A stretch of 13,023 bases of DNA from Gammaproteobacteria bacterium (GTDB lineage: Bacteria > Pseudomonadota > Gammaproteobacteria > Pseudomonadales > Azotimanducaceae), in assembly GCA_026706425.1 (NCBI GenBank), contig JAPOYW010000026.1:1-13023 (forward strand). The letters are read 5' to 3'. Position 1 is the stretch's first letter. Each line of letters starts with the position of its first letter. This document shows, in pieces, positions 1-5,741 of this stretch. Under the pieces are notes generated by a model. That model did not search any database. It was not told the origin of the DNA and saw nothing but the letters and a program-made list of their open reading frames with translations. The translations under genes and the position numbers were made by a program.

Positions 1-71
1 GGATTCGAACCTACGAAGGCTTAGCCGTCAGATTTACAGTCTGATCCCTTTGGCCGCTCGGGAACCCCTCC
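1..71 (-). tRNA. tRNA-Tyr (GUA), 3' end cut off by window start
   Basis: Read on the minus strand, this begins GGAGGGGTTCCCGAGCGG. It continues through a D-arm, an anticodon loop CTGTAAA (anticodon GTA at 37-35), a long variable arm (GGCTAAGCC) typical of class II tRNA-Tyr, and the start of the T-loop (GTTCGAATCC). The last roughly 12-15 nt (rest of the T-stem, 3' acceptor strand, CCA) lie beyond the window, so the acceptor pairing cannot be checked. It decodes UAU/UAC. Together with tRNA-Thr upstream on the same strand it matches the start of the Thr-Tyr-Gly-Thr tRNA cluster that precedes tuf in gammaproteobacteria. Confidence 0.96.
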
Positions 72-98
72 GGGACTCGCAAGTAAAAAAGACGCGGA

Positions 99-127
99 AG
101 TGTGCCTACGGGATCGGTTGGTGTCAA
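99..127 (-). promoter_or_regulatory. Candidate sigma-70 promoter for tRNA-Tyr
   Basis: On the minus strand a perfect -35 hexamer TTGACA (127-122) is followed by a 17-nt spacer and CACACT (104-99), which matches 3 of 6 -10 positions, including the important A2 and T6. The predicted start is near 92, giving a leader of about 21 nt before the tRNA 5' end at 71. The -10 is weak, so this is a plausible call only. If real, tRNA-Tyr is transcribed independently of tRNA-Thr, which would make sense given the 750-bp gap between them. Confidence 0.45.
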
Positions 128-128
128 C

Positions 129-150
129 GCCGATTTGCCGCCGATTTGCC
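129..150. repeat. 11-bp perfect tandem duplication
   Basis: The unit GCCGATTTGCC occurs twice head to tail (129-139 and 140-150), next to the -35 of the candidate tRNA-Tyr promoter. It looks like a small slippage duplication in non-coding DNA. No function is assigned. Confidence 0.8.
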
Positions 151-270
151 GCCTGCCTCGTCCATAAGGTACCCGTCTCGCGCGATGCGCCGGGCGGCAC
201 CTGGGTTCCCGACCCCCGGTCGGAGAACGCGCCGAACGACCCCTACTTCGAAGACGCCGACCCCGGTTGA
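151..270 (+). other. Unassigned segment with a short open frame ending at 270
   Basis: Between the tRNA-Tyr promoter region and the dioxygenase remnant, one plus-strand frame is open and ends in TGA at 268-270. Its last residues read APGGTWVPDPRSENAP, then NDPYFEDADPG. The composition looks protein-like, but I do not recognise the family and see no start codon with a ribosome binding site. It may be the tail of a second broken gene or chance. Together with 72-150 it makes about 195 bp with no supportable intact gene. Confidence 0.3.
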
Positions 271-825
271 TGCGTCTACGACGGACACTCCCCCTCAACG
301 GCGAGACGTCTTTCGCCGACACCGCCGCCGCCTTCGCGGCCCTGCCCAGCGCCGAGCGGACGCGCCTCGCCGACATACAGGTACGAAGGCATTCGTATAC
401 CAAGAACCACGCGGCCCCGGTTCCGCTGGTGCGCAGCAATCCGCACTCCGGCATCCAATCACTGCATAGCCCCCTATGGTGCCCGCGGCCTCCCCGCCAG
501 ATCCCGGTCGAAGTCGACGGCAGGTCCGTGGAAGCATCGCGGGCTTTCCTCGACGAGATCGAGGCCCACGTCCTGCAGCCGGAGTTCCGCTACGACCACG
601 TCCACGAGCCCGGCGACGTGACGATCTGGGACCTCTTCGCGACCATCCATATCGCTCCGCCGATCAAGGAGAACATCCAGTCCATCGACGACGCCCGCCT
701 GTTCTACCGAATCAGCTGCAAGGGGCGAACCGGCGTTGACGCTGCCGAGGCGCGATCCGCCGGAGTGGATCGAGAAGCACATCTTTCTGGGCTACACGAC
801 GCCGCGGGAAGTCATCGAAGCCTGA
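267..825 (+). pseudogene. TauD/TfdA-type 2-oxoglutarate dioxygenase remnant (5'-truncated, frameshifted)
   Basis: The frame from about 267 to 725 encodes a stretch resembling the C-terminal half of the TauD/TfdA Fe(II)/2-oxoglutarate dioxygenases. It contains NGETSFADTAAAFAAL (family GG-T-FA-M), then PLVRSNPHSG (family LVRTHPVTG), then EPGDVTIWDLFATIH, which carries the distal iron-ligand His, and RLFYRISCKG. At the G run 722-725 the frame breaks. The remainder, EPALTLPRRDPPEWIE to a TGA at 823-825, continues in the +1 frame, so dropping one G restores a single reading frame. The N-terminal half with the HxD iron ligands is absent; upstream DNA shows no continuation. Family enzymes are about 280-300 aa and this remnant encodes about 185, so it should be inactive. 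Its stop is immediately followed by the tRNA-Thr CCA end. The single-G slip could be a sequencing error, but the missing 5' half could not. Confidence 0.75.
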
Positions 826-901
826 TGGTGCCGCCACGAGGAATCGAACCCCGGACCTTCTCATTACAAGTGAGCTGCTCTGCCGGCTGAGCTATGGCGG
901 C
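826..901 (-). tRNA. tRNA-Thr (UGU)
   Basis: A complete 76-nt cloverleaf on the minus strand. The acceptor arm GCCGCCA (901-895) pairs with TGGCGGC, followed by discriminator A and an encoded CCA (828-826). The D-arm contains AGCTCAGCCGG, the anticodon loop is CTTGTAA (anticodon TGT at 868-866), and the T-loop is GGTTCGATTCC. It reads ACA and wobble Thr codons. It lies 67 bp after the SPOR gene, as in the conserved birA-coaX-SPOR-tRNA order. Confidence 0.98.
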
Positions 902-930
902 TGATCGAACGGACGTCGAATCGGGCCGCG

Positions 931-959
931 ATGTTAGGTAATGGGCACCTTGGCGGCAA
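931..959 (-). promoter_or_regulatory. Candidate stable-RNA promoter for tRNA-Thr
   Basis: On the minus strand TTGCCG (959-954), a 17-nt spacer and TAACAT (936-931) form a sigma-70-like pair. The following discriminator, CGCGGCC (930-924), is fully G+C. Such discriminators are typical of tRNA and rRNA promoters under stringent control. The predicted leader is about 23 nt. Read-through from the birA-coaX-SPOR operon is an alternative source of transcript. Confidence 0.45.
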
Positions 960-968
960 GCAAATCCG

Positions 969-1760
969 TCATCCGCCCCCGTGGTCCGGACAGGCGTCGT
1001 AGTCGAGTCCGCCCAGCGCATCCGGGGACACGTCACGGGCCCGCAACCAATGGCGCTCGCGTACTTTGACGGCATAGCCGAGCGCCGCGATTCGATCGCG
1101 CCGCGCCTCGGCCAGGTTGCGGTTGCGGTGGACGCCTACCGCCACGCCATCCTCGTAGGGGCCGCTCGGTATGACGGCGACATCATCGTCAGCCTGGGCT
1201 ATCAGTTCCTTTTCGACCGCTCGGGCGGCATCCCGCGAAGCCAACGGCTCGACGTAGACATGGTAGTCCAGCGCAGCGACGCCGGGTTCTTCCGGCGAGT
1301 CGACGAACGCGCCCGTCGAACGGAGCCGCGTCGCCACTACCTCAAGCGCTTCCCGGGTCTCCCAAGGGCCGACGATGACGCAGTCGAGCAAAGCCAATGA
1401 CGGCGGTTGCCCGTTCACGGACGGCCGACCGGCGGTTTCCGGCCCTGAAGGCGAGGCCGACGCGCCGCCGTCGGGAGGAACAGCCGGTTCGACGCTCTCG
1501 ATCATCTCCTCGCTCCCGGGCTCGCCATCGACGTGCGACTCGAACGGTTGGTCTGCGCGTTGAACGATGGGTGGCAATGCCTGGGGATCGAGGTCCACCC
1601 GCTCGATCGGGGGCGGCGCAAGGATCCCCAGCGCCACGAGCTTGTCCCGAAAGGGCCAAGCCGTCCACACGGCGACATTGGCAACTACGAGAAGCACCAG
1701 GATCCACGTCAACAGCGAACGCAGCGCCGTTCCGTTGTTTGCTGCGGTGTGGGATTTCAC
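969..1760 (-). CDS. SPOR-domain-like inner-membrane protein of the birA-coaX locus
   Basis: 263 aa. A short cytoplasmic N-terminus is followed by one transmembrane helix (about residues 14-36, LLTWILVLLVVANVAVW). A Pro/Glu/Ser-rich linker (about 50-122) leads to a C-terminal alpha/beta domain (about 126-235, from CVIVGPW through VHRNRNLAEARRDRIAALGY). That domain fits the SPOR fold, which binds denuded peptidoglycan glycan strands in other proteins. Topology suggests N-in with the domain in the periplasm. The start is GTG at 1760, whose GTGA overlaps the coaX stop by 4 nt, implying translational coupling. A protein of this type sits between coaX and the tRNA cluster in Pseudomonas; its role there is not established as far as I know. 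The SPOR assignment rests on topology, position and pattern, and was not verified by a profile search. Confidence 0.82.
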   Translation of the reverse strand: MKSHTAANNGTALRSLLTWILVLLVVANVAVWTAWPFRDKLVALGILAPPPIERVDLDPQALPPIVQRADQPFESHVDGEPGSEEMIESVEPAVPPDGGASASPSGPETAGRPSVNGQPPSLALLDCVIVGPWETREALEVVATRLRSTGAFVDSPEEPGVAALDYHVYVEPLASRDAARAVEKELIAQADDDVAVIPSGPYEDGVAVGVHRNRNLAEARRDRIAALGYAVKVRERHWLRARDVSPDALGGLDYDACPDHGGG

Positions 1761-2449
1761 GGCAATGCGATCTCCAGGCCGTCCAGCACCAGGTGCGGTT
1801 CGCGCCGGACGGGCATCGACAGACCGTCGGCGAGCAGGTCCGCGTCACCGCCGGTTAGGAACACCTCGGCATTGTAGCCGTGGCGGTACGCAAACCCTTT
1901 GACCGCGGCCTCGGCGAACGCCCGCAGCATCAGGAACGTCCCGGAGGAAACCGCGGTTTCGGTATCCGCGCCCGGCGCGGTGCACGACTCGACCGATCGC
2001 TCGGGCCGAACGTCCGCGGTCTTTCGGTAGAGCGCGTCCCGCAGCAAACGCAATCCCGGCGCGATGTGGCCGCCTTCGTGGCGACCGTTGGCATCGACGA
2101 AGTCGACCGTGGCCGCGGTGCCCGCGCTGATCACGATGACCGGACCGCCACTGAGATGCCACGCTGCGACCACGCCCAACCATCGGTCGACGCCGAGACG
2201 CGCCGGGTCCGGGTAGCCGCACCGCACGCCGCCAAGCTCGGCGGTCGTTGCCGCGAATTCCGCAACGACGCCGTAGCGATCGGCGATCAGGCGTCCCAGC
2301 GCGTCGCGATTGCGGAGAACCGTCGCCACCCGAACGCGGCTCGGCTCAATGTCCAAGGCCGGCACTTCGGGCGACGGCAAGGCACCCACCGATCCGCCGA
2401 AACGCCACTTGGTGCGCGAATTGCCCATGTCGATGTCGAGCGAGGTCAT
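1757..2449 (-). CDS. coaX: Type III pantothenate kinase
   Basis: 230 aa. It phosphorylates pantothenate to 4'-phosphopantothenate, the first step of coenzyme A synthesis, in the cytoplasm. Type III motifs are present: an N-terminal ATP/phosphate loop DIDMGNSRTKW (D7-N10), LGVDRW around 85-90 with the presumed general base D88, SAGTAATVDFVD at 108-119, and GGHIAPG at 126-132. The ATG at 2449 was chosen because the first strand and DxGN loop follow directly, as in family members, although the frame stays open further upstream inside birA. The start lies 13 bp after the birA stop without a strong Shine-Dalgarno. The length is slightly below the usual 240-260 aa but no core motif is missing. Being type III, it is not inhibited by CoA feedback in characterised family members. 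Confidence 0.95.
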   Translation of the reverse strand: MTSLDIDMGNSRTKWRFGGSVGALPSPEVPALDIEPSRVRVATVLRNRDALGRLIADRYGVVAEFAATTAELGGVRCGYPDPARLGVDRWLGVVAAWHLSGGPVIVISAGTAATVDFVDANGRHEGGHIAPGLRLLRDALYRKTADVRPERSVESCTAPGADTETAVSSGTFLMLRAFAEAAVKGFAYRHGYNAEVFLTGGDADLLADGLSMPVRREPHLVLDGLEIALP

Positions 2450-2462
2450 GTTCGAACCCGCG

Positions 2463-3488
2463 TCAATCGGTTGCGGTGCGCATCGTGACTTCGCCCCCCG
2501 TGAACGCGCGGACGCCATCCGCGGAGTCGATCCGCAAGGCGCCGTCGGCACCGACATCGAGCACCTTGCCCGCAACGGAAGCGGCCGGTTTGCGGCCGGC
2601 TTCCGTGCCGCCCGCATCGGCAGGTGTAACCACAACCCGGGCGCCCCGATAGAAGTGCGCGTCGTTCCACTCGTCGCCAAATCGTTCGAATCCCGCCGCG
2701 TCGAATCCGCGGCACGCCGCGACGACGTGGTCGAGGATCCGCGCCAGCAGCGCGTTGCGGGTTGGACCGTCGATCTGTTCCGCGACGTCGGCAATCGACT
2801 GATCGATGCGCTCCGCCACCCGCGATGCGCAACCCACGTTGACGCCGATGCCGACGACGACTTCCACCGGCGCCGCGGCCCGGACCAGTTCGATCAGGAT
2901 TCCGGCCAGCTTGCGGCCGTCGAGCAGGATGTCGTTCGGCCACTTGAGCGCCACGCCCGACAGACCGTGTTCCACCAGCGCCCGCCGCACCGCGACTCCG
3001 ACGACGAGGCTCAGCGCCCCGATTTCCGCCACGGGCCGCGTGATGGCGACCCCGATGGAAACGGCAAGATTGCGCCCGAACGGGCTCAGCCAGTTTCGTC
3101 CGCGTCGTCCGCGCCCGGCGGTCTGCACTTCCGCGGCGAGAACGCACCCGGCGATCCGGCCATGCTCCGCCTGGGCCAGCAGCGACGTGTTGGTGCTGTC
3201 GATGTGGGCGCGTATTTCGAGGTCGCGCAGCCAAGCCAGGGTCGGCGGCGCAAGTCCGTCGCGGACGGAGGCCGCCGACAGCAGTTCGACGTCCGGCTCG
3301 AGACAGGCCCGGTCCCCGGCAATGCGCACACCCAATTGGGCGAGGGCGTCCAATTCGTTGGCGTCGAGCCCGGACAGTCGCGCTACTCGAAGACTCGCCA
3401 ACTCGTTGAATACGCGACCGAGCGCCGAGTCCTCGGGGCTGGCAAGGGGCGAGTCCCTCGCGTTCCGCCGCTGGGGGTTCTCGCTCAT
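2463..3488 (-). CDS. birA: Biotin-[acetyl-CoA-carboxylase] ligase (BirA) with a shortened N-terminal HTH
   Basis: 341 aa. It makes biotinyl-5'-AMP and transfers biotin to the carboxyl carrier protein of acetyl-CoA carboxylase. The catalytic domain is clear: DSTNTSLL at 97-104, the biotinoyl-AMP loop GRGRRGRNW at 125-133, KWPNDILLDGRKLAGILIE at 182-200, VVVGIGVNVG, and a C-terminal SH3-like region ending EVTMRTA. The N-terminal 70 residues resemble the winged helix of bifunctional BirA (LASL...SG...LGVRI...LEPDVELL). By eye they lack about 12 residues around the recognition helix that reads SRAAINKHIQ in E. coli. DNA binding is therefore doubtful and the protein may act only as a ligase. It is the first gene of the birA-coaX-SPOR operon. 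The start at 3488 lacks a good ribosome binding site, so a later start is possible. Confidence 0.94.
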   Translation of the reverse strand: MSENPQRRNARDSPLASPEDSALGRVFNELASLRVARLSGLDANELDALAQLGVRIAGDRACLEPDVELLSAASVRDGLAPPTLAWLRDLEIRAHIDSTNTSLLAQAEHGRIAGCVLAAEVQTAGRGRRGRNWLSPFGRNLAVSIGVAITRPVAEIGALSLVVGVAVRRALVEHGLSGVALKWPNDILLDGRKLAGILIELVRAAAPVEVVVGIGVNVGCASRVAERIDQSIADVAEQIDGPTRNALLARILDHVVAACRGFDAAGFERFGDEWNDAHFYRGARVVVTPADAGGTEAGRKPAASVAGKVLDVGADGALRIDSADGVRAFTGGEVTMRTATD

Positions 3489-3565
3489 GGATTCGCCACC
3501 GGAGCTTCCAAGAGGCGGCCAGATCGCTGGGCTAGGTGTGTGTGGTCGTTCCGCTGCAAAGTTCG

Positions 3566-3594
3566 TTGACGTGTCGGAGGCCGAGGGCTAGTGT
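3566..3594 (+). promoter_or_regulatory. Candidate fur promoter
   Basis: TTGACG (3566-3571), a 17-nt spacer and TAGTGT (3589-3594, matching 3 of 6 -10 positions) lie upstream of fur. The predicted transcription start is around 3601, leaving a leader of about 24 nt before the GTG at 3625. No Fur-box-like AT-rich dyad was seen in this interval, so classical Fur autoregulation is not evident. Confidence 0.4.
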
Positions 3595-3624
3595 CAGTAC
3601 CACACACGACGTGGCCTCTCAACC

Positions 3625-4041
3625 GTGCCGAGCGACCCGCAACAGATCGAACTCCGACGCGCCGGGCTCAAGGTCACGATGCCGCGGCTGAAGGTGCTCG
3701 AGGTTCTCGAACGTGCCGAGCCGCACCACCTGTCGGCGGAAGACGTCTACAAGGAGCTTCTCAGGGTGGACGAGTCGATCAGCATCACGACGATCTATCG
3801 GGTCCTGACCCAGTTCGAGCAGTCGGGCATCGTCGAGCGGCACAACTTCGACGACGGGCACGCGGTCTACGAATTGGCCAGCGAAACACACCACGACCAC
3901 ATGGTGGATGTCGACACGGGTTCCGTCACCGAGTTCGTCAATGAACGCATCGAGGATCTGCAGCGCGAAATCGCCGCCGAACACGGCTACGAGCTAGTTC
4001 ACCACGAAATGGTGCTGTACGTCCGCAAACTCAAGACCTAA
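3625..4041 (+). CDS. fur: Ferric uptake regulator Fur, cysteine-free
   Basis: 138 aa. An iron-sensing dimeric repressor that binds AT-rich Fur boxes. The N-terminal winged helix (about 1-84) includes the diagnostic AGLKVTMPRLKVLEVLE and the recognition region SITTIYRVLTQFEQSGIVERH. The C-terminal dimerisation and metal-binding domain carries GHAVYEL, HHDHMV, E and D ligands, and ends HEMVLYVRKLKT. The start is GTG at 3625; the next residues align with known Fur N-termini, and the overlapping GTG at 3591 is in another frame. The structural-zinc CxxC of E. coli Fur (HLICLDCG) is replaced by MVDVDTG, and the protein has no cysteine at all. This is close to Pseudomonas Fur, which also lacks the CxxC pair. 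It is convergent with bacterioferritin, a natural target. Confidence 0.96.
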   Translation: MPSDPQQIELRRAGLKVTMPRLKVLEVLERAEPHHLSAEDVYKELLRVDESISITTIYRVLTQFEQSGIVERHNFDDGHAVYELASETHHDHMVDVDTGSVTEFVNERIEDLQREIAAEHGYELVHHEMVLYVRKLKT

Positions 4042-4091
4042 GCGAGGTTTCTCCTTCCTGGAACAGACCCCGTTAGCCGCGTGGCGGCGGC

Positions 4092-4159
4092 GGGCGACGA
4101 CAAGCGTCGCCCCTACGGTCGCTGGGCACCCGACGCAGGGGACGGGCTTGTCCCGTCCC
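4092..4159. repeat. Paired REP-like hairpins between fur and bfr
   Basis: There are two perfect 8-bp hairpins. GGGCGACG-ACAAG-CGTCGCCC lies at 4092-4112 and GGGACGGG-CTTGT-CCCGTCCC at 4139-4159. The loops are reverse complements, so the second is the same ACAAG-loop design in the opposite orientation. This head-to-head layout resembles bacterial interspersed (REP/BIME-type) elements. The pair sits between two convergent stop codons and has no T-run on either strand. It may help stop transcription or stabilise 3' ends, but a classical intrinsic terminator is not evident. The right flank GTCGCCCCTAC recurs, inverted, in the hairpin at 9184-9242. Confidence 0.75.
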
Positions 4160-4176
4160 GTTGTGCGGAAACGACC

Positions 4177-4647
4177 TCAACTCATCTGCGATTGCAGGTA
4201 GTTCGGCAACCCGGTCTTGTCGATCAGTTCAAGCTGCGTCTCGAGCCAATCGACGTGCTCTTCTTCCGACGTCAGGATGTCCTCGAACAATTCGCGACTG
4301 ACGTAGTCGCCGACCGACTCGGCGTAGGCCACGCACTCCCGCAAGAGCGGCATCGCGTCGTTCTCCAACTTGAGGTCGCAGCGCAGCATGTCCGGGACGT
4401 CTTCGCCGACCATCAGTTTGCCGAGATCCTGCAGGTTGGGCAATCCGTCCAGGAACAGGATGCGCTCGATCAACGCGTCGGCATGTTTCATCTCGTCGAC
4501 GGACTCGTGGTACTCGTGCTCGCCGAGTTCCTTCAGTCCCCAGTCCTTGAACATCCTGGAGTGCAGGAAGTACTGGTTGATCGCCGTGAGTTCGTTCTTG
4601 AGCACGCGATTGAGGTACTCGATGATCTTGGGGTCTTGCGGCTTCAT
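4177..4647 (-). CDS. bfr: Bacterioferritin (haem-binding, ferroxidase-competent)
   Basis: 156 aa, the usual length. It forms a 24-subunit cytoplasmic shell that oxidises Fe(II) and stores ferric mineral. All di-iron ligands are in place: E19, E52, H55, E95, E128 and H131. Haem-ligating methionine M53 is also present (DEMKHAD), so this is a true Bfr subunit of the haem type. The sequence is close to E. coli Bfr along its length (NQYFLHSRMFKDWG, LPNLQDLGKL, GLPNYLQ). The ATG at 4647 is preceded by the good Shine-Dalgarno AGGGAGG at about 4658-4652. It is monocistronic between REP-like hairpins and its own promoter. No bacterioferritin-associated ferredoxin gene is adjacent in this window. Confidence 0.97.
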   Translation of the reverse strand: MKPQDPKIIEYLNRVLKNELTAINQYFLHSRMFKDWGLKELGEHEYHESVDEMKHADALIERILFLDGLPNLQDLGKLMVGEDVPDMLRCDLKLENDAMPLLRECVAYAESVGDYVSRELFEDILTSEEEHVDWLETQLELIDKTGLPNYLQSQMS

Positions 4648-4716
4648 GGCGCCTCCCTAACAACCTAGGCCGGCAATTGTCAACGCATGCCGCCGCGAAA
4701 GCAACGTAACTTACTG

Positions 4717-4745
4717 ATATTAGGAGTGAAAATCATTATCATCAA
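4717..4745 (-). promoter_or_regulatory. Predicted sigma-70 promoter of bfr
   Basis: On the minus strand TTGATG (4745-4740), a 17-nt spacer and TAATAT (4722-4717) make a good promoter in an unusually AT-rich patch. The predicted transcription start is near 4709, giving an untranslated leader of about 60 nt before the bfr ATG at 4647. The rest of the 206-bp gap between bfr and the MerR-TPR gene (4760-4853) is GC-rich and shows nothing further except a small GCTTC/GAAGC hairpin at 4746-4758. Confidence 0.7.
4722..4740. promoter_or_regulatory. Predicted Fur box over the bfr promoter
   Basis: The 19-mer AGGAGTGAAAATCATTATC matches the E. coli Fur consensus GATAATGATAATCATTATC at 14 of 19 positions, including a perfect right part AATCATTATC. 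Further ATC-type half-site sequence continues to about 4744. It covers the whole spacer and touches the -35 and -10 of the bfr promoter, the geometry of a repressor site. fur itself lies about 0.7 kb away. Binding is inferred from sequence only. Confidence 0.72.
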
Positions 4746-4853
4746 GCTTCGCAGAAGCAGAATTCTCACTCTTCGGGAACTGGCATGCGGGGGACGCCCC
4801 GGGCGAGCGGGTCGCCGAAGAACGGCGCCGTGCGTTCGGGGGCGCAGCGATGG

Positions 4854-5720
4854 TCAGTCGGCTTCCACCAGCGATTGATACCGGCGCATGTGCCGAAGGT
4901 AGCTGAGCTCGTCGCCCTTCACCTCGAAGATGCGCGCCAGGTTGTAGTGGGCATCTGGAATCGACGCCGCCTGCCGGTAGTAGTCAACGGCCGTGTCCAG
5001 CTCGTCGAGCTCGTCGAAAACCGTGCCGAGGGTGTCGAGCGCAAGCTGTTGTTCCGGACCAGCGTCCAGCGCAAGCCGGTAGTGCCGCTTGGCGTGCTTG
5101 AGGTCGCCCCGGACCTGGTGAAGGCGCCCAAGGTTGACGTGGGCATCCGCATTGGCGGGGTTCAGGTTGATCGAACGGGTGTAGGCCTCGGGCGCCTTCT
5201 CCGGCGCCACCTCCTCGAGGTCGAGACCGAAGTTGTACCAATCGTCGCTGTCGAGATCGTCGCTCGCTCGCGCAATGGCAAGATTGCGGGTGGCGATCTT
5301 GCGCACGTCGCCGGCCAGATGCTCCACTTCGAAAGCGAAGTGGCCCTGTCCGGTTTCCACGTCCCACAGCGCGTCCTCCTCGCGAACCACGACCGTGTTT
5401 CCGTCCGCGAAGATGCGCATTGCCGACAGGGGCCGCTGGGCACCCTCTTCCCGGAGCCGGTCGCGAAGTTTGAGCAGCGCGGCCAACGTCCGGCGCGGCG
5501 ACACGTCCGCATCGAGCAGGCCCTTGGCGGTACGCAAAAGGACCATGTCCTGGAAGGAGAAATGGAACTCCCCGGCCCTACCCCGGGTCGGTTCGATCAA
5601 TGTGTGCTGAACGAAACGGCGGATCAGGCTCGGCTTGAGTCCGGTCAGCTCGGCAACTTCACGCGTTCGGTATCCGCCTGCATCCGTGCCGTCGCGCGCC
5701 CTCGATTGAATCGGCCGCAT
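4854..5720 (-). CDS. MerR-type HTH protein with C-terminal TPR repeats, downstream of ku
   Basis: 288 aa. The N-terminal MerR-like winged helix (about 17-85) reads YRTREVAELTGLKPSLIRRF, then a wing and SFQDMVLLRTAKGLLDADVSPRRTLAAL. A middle segment (about 98-150) is followed by tetratricopeptide repeats from about 160 to 280 (for example DSDDWYNFGLDLEE, ADAHVNLGRLHQVRGD, LALDTLGTVFDELDELDTAVDYYRQA, IPDAHYNLARIFEVKGD). Standard MerR proteins end in a coiled coil and ligand domain; here TPRs replace them, suggesting protein-protein sensing. The ATG at 5720 lies 21 bp after the ku stop, with GGGA about 8 nt upstream, so it is probably cotranscribed with ku. A role as regulator or accessory factor of end-joining is inference from position; the target is unknown. 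Confidence 0.87.
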   Translation of the reverse strand: MRPIQSRARDGTDAGGYRTREVAELTGLKPSLIRRFVQHTLIEPTRGRAGEFHFSFQDMVLLRTAKGLLDADVSPRRTLAALLKLRDRLREEGAQRPLSAMRIFADGNTVVVREEDALWDVETGQGHFAFEVEHLAGDVRKIATRNLAIARASDDLDSDDWYNFGLDLEEVAPEKAPEAYTRSINLNPANADAHVNLGRLHQVRGDLKHAKRHYRLALDAGPEQQLALDTLGTVFDELDELDTAVDYYRQAASIPDAHYNLARIFEVKGDELSYLRHMRRYQSLVEAD

Positions 5721-5741
5721 GGCGTGGTCCCAACTCGATCG

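Noticed and set aside
72..825. Integrated element with att sites at the tRNA genes
   Set aside because: No integrase, transposase, terminal inverted repeat or duplicated tRNA fragment could be found, so only a scar is proposed.
2310..3569. A 419-codon plus-strand open frame opposite birA and coaX
   Set aside because: Antisense to two conserved enzymes; no recognisable domain.
4746..4758. Small hairpin GCTTC-GCA-GAAGC as terminator of the ku/MerR-TPR operon
   Set aside because: Only 5 bp of stem, no U-tract, and almost 100 bp after the stop; it directly abuts the bfr -35.
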